DNA from: Parcubacteria group bacterium
GTDB taxonomy: Bacteria > Patescibacteriota > Minisyncoccia > Phycocordibacterales > CALRHW01
Direction of reading: 5' to 3'
DNA: 18,111 nt
Assembly (NCBI GenBank): GCA_943359555.1
Contig: CALRHW010000008.1
Span: 1-18,111, forward strand
Part shown: positions 14,908-18,111 of the stretch, one piece after another
How positions within the stretch are numbered: the first letter of the stretch is position 1
Layout: each line of letters starts with the position of its first letter
Program-made: the position numbers and the translations under genes
Notes under the pieces: model-generated
Seen by the model: only the letters and a program-made list of their open reading frames with translations
What the model was told of the DNA's origin: nothing
Databases searched by the model: none

Positions 14908-15363
14908 ATGACCTTACAACAAAAAATACAGGGCGAAATAAAAGGAGCGATGCTTGCAAAAGATAAAGTACGACTAAACGTGCTACGCGGACTTGTGACC
15001 GCTTTTGTAAATGAAGTAATTGCTCAAAAACGTAAACCGCAAGACGATCTAGCGGACGAAGATGCTTTAAACGTGATCCGCCGAGGAGTAAAACAACGCA
15101 AAGATTCTATTGAGCAGTTTAAAGCAGGCGGGCGTGCTGACCTTGTCGCTTCCGAAGAAGCGGAGCTCACTATTTTGCAAACCTTCCTACCAGCGACAAT
15201 GAATAAGGACGACATACGAGCCGTTGCGGAGAAAAAACGTATAGAACTGGGCGTGACTGACAAATCAAAATTGGGTATTTTTATGGGCGCGGTAATGAAA
15301 GAATTAAAAGGAAAAGCCGACGGCGCAGACGTAAAAGAGGTGGTGGAAGCGATGTTTGTTTGA
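14908..15363 (+). CDS. yqeY: GatB/YqeY domain protein
   Basis: 151 residues, the usual length of stand-alone YqeY proteins. The helical N-terminal part begins MTLQQKIQGEIKGAMLAKDKVRLNVLRGL. Further marks are RRGVKQRKDSIEQFKAGGRADLVASEEAELTIL, then FLPATMNKDDI, and the C-terminal helical domain LGIFMGAVMKELKGKADGADVKEVVE, which resembles the tail of GatB in the amidotransferase. The tail domain binds tRNA in GatB; the role of free YqeY is not established. All nine Arg codons are CGN. The next promoter overlaps the end of this gene. Confidence 0.95.
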   Translation: MTLQQKIQGEIKGAMLAKDKVRLNVLRGLVTAFVNEVIAQKRKPQDDLADEDALNVIRRGVKQRKDSIEQFKAGGRADLVASEEAELTILQTFLPATMNKDDIRAVAEKKRIELGVTDKSKLGIFMGAVMKELKGKADGADVKEVVEAMFV

Positions 15364-15387
15364 CTTTTTAGACCTACATTATATAAT
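15360..15387 (+). promoter_or_regulatory. Promoter of the 65-residue gene
   Basis: TTGACT (15360-15365), overlapping the yqeY stop codon, a 16-base spacer and perfect TATAAT (15382-15387). Transcription would start near 15394, leaving about 65 bases of leader. Confidence 0.8.
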
Positions 15388-15458
15388 ACTATAGGAAAAA
15401 GTGGGGTGCGAAAGCTCTACTAGAGAAATGAACCTTATAAAGAAAGAGGGGTGGATAA

Positions 15459-15656
15459 TTGTCTTACGTCACAGAAAAACAAGAAATATTAGAAGTCATC
15501 AGACGACTCTACAGAGAAAGAACAAAAGACAGCCCTAACAGGGTCAGTGTGCCGTTACTGATACGGCAGGCATTGAGCTCGCTAGGGTACGAAATAACGG
15601 CGGAGAGAATGAGCGAGTTGGCGACTATGTTCAGGAAAGGAAGAAACTCCCGATAG
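15459..15656 (+). CDS. Small protein of unknown function, 65 residues
   Basis: I do not recognise the family. The frame starts with TTG at 15459, 7 bases after an AGGGG Shine-Dalgarno sequence (AAAGAGGGG at 15444-15452). The protein is highly charged and predicted helical: EKQEILEVIRRLYRERTK, then VPLLIRQALSSLGYEITAERMSELATMF and a basic end. The second helix-turn-helix-like part could bind nucleic acid, but that is a guess. Ten arginines include seven AGA/AGG codons, whereas the adjacent yqeY has none among nine, so codon use differs sharply. It has its own promoter and terminator, which supports real expression. The leader also contains a 37-codon overlapping frame from 15428. Confidence 0.65.
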   Translation: MSYVTEKQEILEVIRRLYRERTKDSPNRVSVPLLIRQALSSLGYEITAERMSELATMFRKGRNSR

Positions 15657-15674
15657 AACACATAAAAAAAATTA

Positions 15675-15724
15675 GGGAATGAGATATTCCCCACCAAAAA
15701 CGCACTTACGGAAGTGCGTTTTTT
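15675..15724 (+). terminator. Terminator of the 65-residue gene
   Basis: AAAAACGCACTT (15696-15707), loop ACGG and AAGTGCG followed by T6 (15719-15724). A smaller hairpin GGGAAT/ATTCCC precedes it at 15675-15691. Confidence 0.93.
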
Positions 15725-15727
15725 CAT

Positions 15728-15756
15728 TTGACATAATTTAATATTCTCATTATAGT
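15728..15756 (+). promoter_or_regulatory. Promoter of the 150-residue gene
   Basis: Perfect -35 TTGACA (15728-15733), a 17-base spacer and TATAGT (15751-15756). The start is expected near 15763, so the leader is about 84 bases. Confidence 0.85.
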
Positions 15757-15846
15757 ACTTTGTAGAAGAAACCGTACAAAAAATCTGGTCCAACGTGGAT
15801 CAACTACATAATCTTCAACGGAAACTTAGAACAAGGAAACAGAAAA

Positions 15847-16299
15847 TTGAATGAGGAAAATAAAAACACAGTCAAAGCCTGCGCCCAGTTTAATGCAACA
15901 ACAATAGCATCTGTGCTTTCGTTGGAGTATTTAGATGCTCCAAAGTACGGGACAAATGTTGAATTATTGTGGAAGGAACTGAAAGCTTTAGTGAGTCAGC
16001 TCACTGGAATACAAAATGTTCCTCAGGAGATAGTGGTGGTCCTTGGTGGGTTTCTAAGAAAGGCAATTTTTAACCAACACCCTTCTCTGGAGCAGATCAG
16101 GTTTGAAATACTTGGCGAGCAAGTAGATGTGCAAGATGTGTTGAATCAAATCTTGCAGAAGTTGGGAATAAGTGAGAAAGAAATGATTACGATGAGTACA
16201 GTTCCTAAAGAAGAAGTGAAAACGGAGATCAAGAGACTCCGTGAATGCCAGTTGCTGAGTAGTGAGCGTACTCTTTTTCTCCTTAAGCAATTGGAATAA
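15847..16299 (+). CDS. Protein of unknown function, 150 residues
   Basis: I do not recognise the family. The start is TTG at 15847, 9 bases after AAGGA (15833-15837). The frame is open upstream to a stop at 15763-15765 without any ATG, GTG or TTG, so the true start could only be this TTG or a rarer codon. The protein is mostly helical and slightly acidic, has no signal peptide or transmembrane segment, and reads as soluble. Segments: ELLWKELKALVSQLTGIQNVPQEIVVVLGGFL, an acidic middle with EILGEQVDVQDVLNQILQKLGIS, and a C-terminal helix ending LSSERTLFLLKQLE. Three of five Arg codons are AGA/AGG, like the small gene before it. It has its own promoter and terminator. Confidence 0.65.
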   Translation: MNEENKNTVKACAQFNATTIASVLSLEYLDAPKYGTNVELLWKELKALVSQLTGIQNVPQEIVVVLGGFLRKAIFNQHPSLEQIRFEILGEQVDVQDVLNQILQKLGISEKEMITMSTVPKEEVKTEIKRLRECQLLSSERTLFLLKQLE

Positions 16300-16327
16300 C
16301 TTTATAACAACATCTTCGTCGCACGAC

Positions 16328-16372
16328 ACGGGACAGCCAAGGCAATCAAACGCCAAAGCTGTCCTGTTTTTT
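16328..16372 (+). terminator. Terminator of the 150-residue gene
   Basis: A 10-pair stem, ACGGGACAGC (16328-16337) with GCTGTCCTGT (16358-16367), encloses a GGC/GCC mini-hairpin and is followed by six T (16367-16372). Confidence 0.88.
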
Positions 16373-16626
16373 ATATAAATTTTAGCGAAGGTGTCGGTGG
16401 GTTCTGTTTTGGTGAAATAATTATACACTTTGCACGAACTTTTTTCCAAACAAATGACTAATCACACGCCCCGCGTGCGTGGTGGCTTTAAACTGAATCG
16501 TACGCTCGTATCGTTCCGCCACTGCCTCGCTTCTCTCGGCAACACCAAAGAAAAATGTTCCTTGCTTCTCTGATATGGTGGGGGTGAAATTTTTCTTGAA
16601 AAAGGAAAGGGTGTTTTTATTTCAGG

Positions 16627-16662
16627 GTTCTGCCTTCCAAGTATTCAGGCAGGTGGCGGAAC
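16627..16662. repeat. Inverted repeat hairpin
   Basis: GTTCTGCC (16627-16634) pairs with GGCGGAAC (16655-16662), with one G-U pair. A further TGCCT/AGGCA pairing (16631-16635 with 16648-16652) is an alternative inner stem. Confidence 0.6.
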
Positions 16663-16702
16663 AATGCGGACGAGGTTTTGGCAAAACTATTTTGAGGGGT
16701 GA

Positions 16703-16721
16703 GAAAGTGTGGGACACTTTC
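16703..16721. repeat. Perfect 8-bp hairpin
   Basis: GAAAGTGT, loop GGG, ACACTTTC. No T tract follows on the plus strand, so it is not an ordinary terminator. Confidence 0.65.
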
Positions 16722-16773
16722 GCAAGACTTTGAGCATTTTGTATTCAAAAAACGAAAAGTGTACAGCTTCTGT

Positions 16774-16830
16774 AAAAAGAGGATTTGCCAAAACTTCGGC
16801 TCATTTGTTTTTCCATTTGCTCCTCTTTTT
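16774..16830. repeat. Terminator-like inverted repeat
   Basis: AAAAAGAGGA (16774-16783) and TCCTCTTTTT (16821-16830) are perfect complements around a 37-base loop that includes GCC/GGC. The T-rich arm is followed by GTTTT. Could terminate transcription on either strand. Confidence 0.5.
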
Positions 16831-16950
16831 GTTTTGGGGGAATTCGGGGCGGACAAAAAACAGAAAATACAAATTCAATTTCAATGTTGTCTCGGTCATT
16901 TCTCTACTAGTGTTTCGTCCACGATCTAAAGGAGACCATCCTCGGCATTC

Positions 16951-17231
16951 GCCTCGGACATTTCCGCTAGGGCTACTCGCGCTTAGATGTCTAGGTTTGG
17001 CGCATTTCCTCGCAGTGGTTTGCAGAGTATTCGGTGCTTTCATTCGTCTTGTGGTCTTTTAGAGCTTTCTGGCTTCGTTTGGCGTGCCTTCGGAGTCCGC
17101 CCTCGCACAACCCCCTTCCTCGTTTTCAATATAGCTTTAGTGGTGTCGCTTTCGCTTTAGATTTCTGTATTGCAAGATTACGGCGGCGCTCATCCTTTAG
17201 TCACGGACGCCCTAGCGGAAATGTCCGAGGC
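16951..17231. repeat. 23-bp perfect inverted repeat pair with 235-base spacer
   Basis: Left arm 16951-16973 (begins GCCTCGGACATTTCC) and right arm 17209-17231 are exact reverse complements over 23 bases, with no extension inward or outward. Both arms are GC-rich. No gene lies between them. Confidence 0.85.
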
Positions 17232-17275
17232 TCAAATACAAATGCGCTTGACCCACCCTCCCGTTCGCGCGCAAT

Positions 17276-17311
17276 ATCCCCGCCGTGGGGAAAAGAGGAG
17301 ACGGCGGGGAT
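17276..17311. repeat. GC-rich 11-bp perfect hairpin
   Basis: ATCCCCGCCGT (17276-17286) and ACGGCGGGGAT (17301-17311) enclose a 14-base purine-only loop on the plus strand. It lies 10 bases after the stop of the minus-strand gene at 17322. No T tract follows on either strand. Confidence 0.75.
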
Positions 17312-17321
17312 GCTCCCTAGA

Positions 17322-17846
17322 TCACATCTTTCTCGAATCATACGCCCAATGCAATACCGCCTGTCTTTGGCGAGGCCGACAAAAAATATCTTCAGCTCTG
17401 CAATTATTTTTTATTTGCATTATATGCCTACGCATAGCGAGCCACCTTTTTATTTGCTTCTCGTCGTCGAGAGTTCTACGCCCCATGAAATATCTGCAAT
17501 ACCACTGAAACCATCCCCGTGGATCTTGCGGATTTATCCAGCCCTTCGCAAGCCACACTGAAAGTGGCTGGCTGGCATTTACTCCAAAAAAATTTATTTT
17601 GGGGTCATGTTTATAAATACCATTTTTTTGAAACTTTGCTTTTGTAAACCAATCTTTAGGGAACTCTTTCGTGCAATCACGCATGTACACCCCACCAAAA
17701 ACACCGATTGCGAGCATTTGTTTTGGGCTTAGGTCTGGTTTAAAGCGAGGATCAAAGTTTCTGCCGACAGGCTCGGTTAATAGATAGCTATATTTCTTTT
17801 GCATCTTGTCATTAACAAAAACTTTTATTGGATGCTGTATACTCAT
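17322..17846 (-). CDS. Conserved protein of unknown function (DPRGWFQWYCRY-type)
   Basis: 174 residues from the ATG at 17846. The protein resembles a conserved family without an assigned function that I recall from varied bacteria and fungi. Marks in order: YSYLLTEPVGRNFDPRFKPDLSPKQML, GVFGGVYMRDCTKEFPKDWF, NFFGVNASQPLSVWLAKGWI, DPRGWFQWYCRYFMGRR, then DEKQIKRWLAMRRHI and CRPRQRQAVLHWAYDSRKM at the very end. It is rich in Trp, Arg and Cys, has no signal peptide or membrane helix, and looks complete. The ATG is 1 base after the stop of the membrane protein upstream; a TTG at 17861 would overlap it and is less likely. No function is claimed. Confidence 0.85.
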   Translation of the reverse strand: MSIQHPIKVFVNDKMQKKYSYLLTEPVGRNFDPRFKPDLSPKQMLAIGVFGGVYMRDCTKEFPKDWFTKAKFQKNGIYKHDPKINFFGVNASQPLSVWLAKGWINPQDPRGWFQWYCRYFMGRRTLDDEKQIKRWLAMRRHIMQIKNNCRAEDIFCRPRQRQAVLHWAYDSRKM

Positions 17847-17847
17847 A

Positions 17848-18111
17848 TTATTTTGTAACAAGATACCAAACGACTAGTACTAGAGAACCCCACCATCCAA
17901 GATCGGAAAAAATAAGACCGACTATTATTTTTCTTTGCCAAGACTCCGGTAACAGTTCGCTCGCGCGTCCTTCTTTTTCTTTTTGCAAAAGATATGGACT
18001 TACACGAAAATATAAAAACAGGCCGTTTAATACAAGCACGATAGAAATGAGCGCGAGATACATCGGCACTCCAAAAAATGGCTCGTTTCTAAAGAATAGA
18101 ATGCCACCAAT
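17848..18111 (-). CDS. Membrane protein of unknown function, 5' end outside window
   Basis: The frame is open at the window edge (18111), so the 87 residues seen are the C-terminal part. A GTG at 18069 and an ATG at 18063 are internal codons that could be taken for starts. Two hydrophobic segments stand out: PMYLALISIVLVLNGLFLYF and, near the end, GLIFSDLGWWGSLVLVVWYLV. Between them is a charged loop, LLQKEKEGRASELLPESWQRK. An N-terminal part IGGILFFRNEPFFG precedes the first. I do not recognise the family. It precedes the conserved gene by 1 base, so the two are likely cotranscribed. Confidence 0.7.
   Translation of the reverse strand: MGGILFFRNEPFFGVPMYLALISIVLVLNGLFLYFRVSPYLLQKEKEGRASELLPESWQRKIIVGLIFSDLGWWGSLVLVVWYLVTK

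Larger units (their letters stand above)
16373..17321. other. Gene-free structured island
   Basis: Almost 950 bases with no credible gene on either strand. The open frames that exist are short, biased in composition and conflict with each other. Parts are far more GC-rich than the genes: 34 of 60 bases at 16921-16980 and 35 of 60 at 17281-17340 are G or C. It holds many inverted repeats: hairpins at 16627-16662, 16703-16721, 16774-16830 and 17276-17311, and a long-range pair 16951-16973/17209-17231. A lone TATAAT on the minus strand is at 16423-16428. No tRNA, rRNA, tmRNA, RNase P or SRP signature was found. It may be a non-coding RNA, a dispersed repeat or the remains of a mobile element. 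Confidence 0.6.

Noticed and set aside
16709..17062. 117-codon plus-strand and 80-codon minus-strand frames in the island
   Set aside because: No domain, no promoter or ribosome site, low-complexity composition, and both strands equally open; they cross hairpins.
17054..17066. TTTTAGAGCT, resembling part of a type II CRISPR repeat
   Set aside because: A single short match, no repeat array, no cas genes and no tracrRNA-like context.
17213..17231. GGAAATGTCCGAGG, resembling the RNase P CR-I element
   Set aside because: It has an extra base, occurs in both orientations as the inverted repeat, and no CR-V or P4 partner was found.
16373..17321. Replication origin in the island
   Set aside because: No cluster of DnaA boxes (TTATCCACA or close variants) and no dnaA or dnaN nearby.
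17034..17561. 175-codon plus-strand frame
   Set aside because: It overlaps the conserved minus-strand gene at 17322 over most of its 3' half, has the Ser/Arg/Pro/Leu-rich composition of a reverse-strand shadow, and runs through the inverted repeat and hairpin.

Overview
The window looks like a chromosomal stretch from a Patescibacteria (CPR) genome, most likely of the Parcubacteria type. This is inferred from AT-rich, tightly packed short genes, compact divergent versions of core genes, a membrane-anchored Ada-like zinc-binding domain, and many promoters whose -10 box sits only 7-11 bases before an ATG. No taxonomic marker was searched. A bL9 gene is present.

Layout. 1-953 (minus): the 5' two thirds of metK behind a SAM-I riboswitch with a terminator/antiterminator switch and an extended -10 promoter. 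1012-1603 (minus): a small exported lytic-transglycosylase-like protein with its own strong promoter and terminator. 1663-6712 (minus): one probable operon, in transcription order: anchored Ada-like zinc-binding protein, 50-residue membrane protein, FtsX/MacB-type permease, ABC ATPase, HlyD/MacA-type adaptor, and the tRNA hydroxylase trhO. Several junctions overlap as ATGA. 6666-8831: rpmA (plus) converges on rplI and an S41 protease (minus) across a 28-bp perfect inverted repeat. 8865-13389 (plus): a CorA-like transporter overlapping cysS, then dnaB and recR, ending in a bidirectional terminator shared with rplU. 13391-14862 (minus): rplU and rmuC. 14866-16372 (plus): yqeY, then two unrecognised small genes, each with a near-consensus promoter and its own terminator. 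16373-17321: almost 950 bases without a credible gene, locally GC-rich and full of inverted repeats. 17322-18111 (minus): a conserved protein of unknown function and, 1 base upstream, the 3' part of a membrane protein cut by the window edge.

Most genes are core housekeeping: methionine/SAM metabolism, translation, replication and repair, envelope export and proteolysis. The parts most worth a second look are the metK riboswitch, the export operon with its two small companions, the set of apparently leaderless promoters, the CorA-like protein without a GMN motif, the two small accessory genes at 15.4-16.3 kb, and the structured gene-free island at 16.4-17.3 kb.
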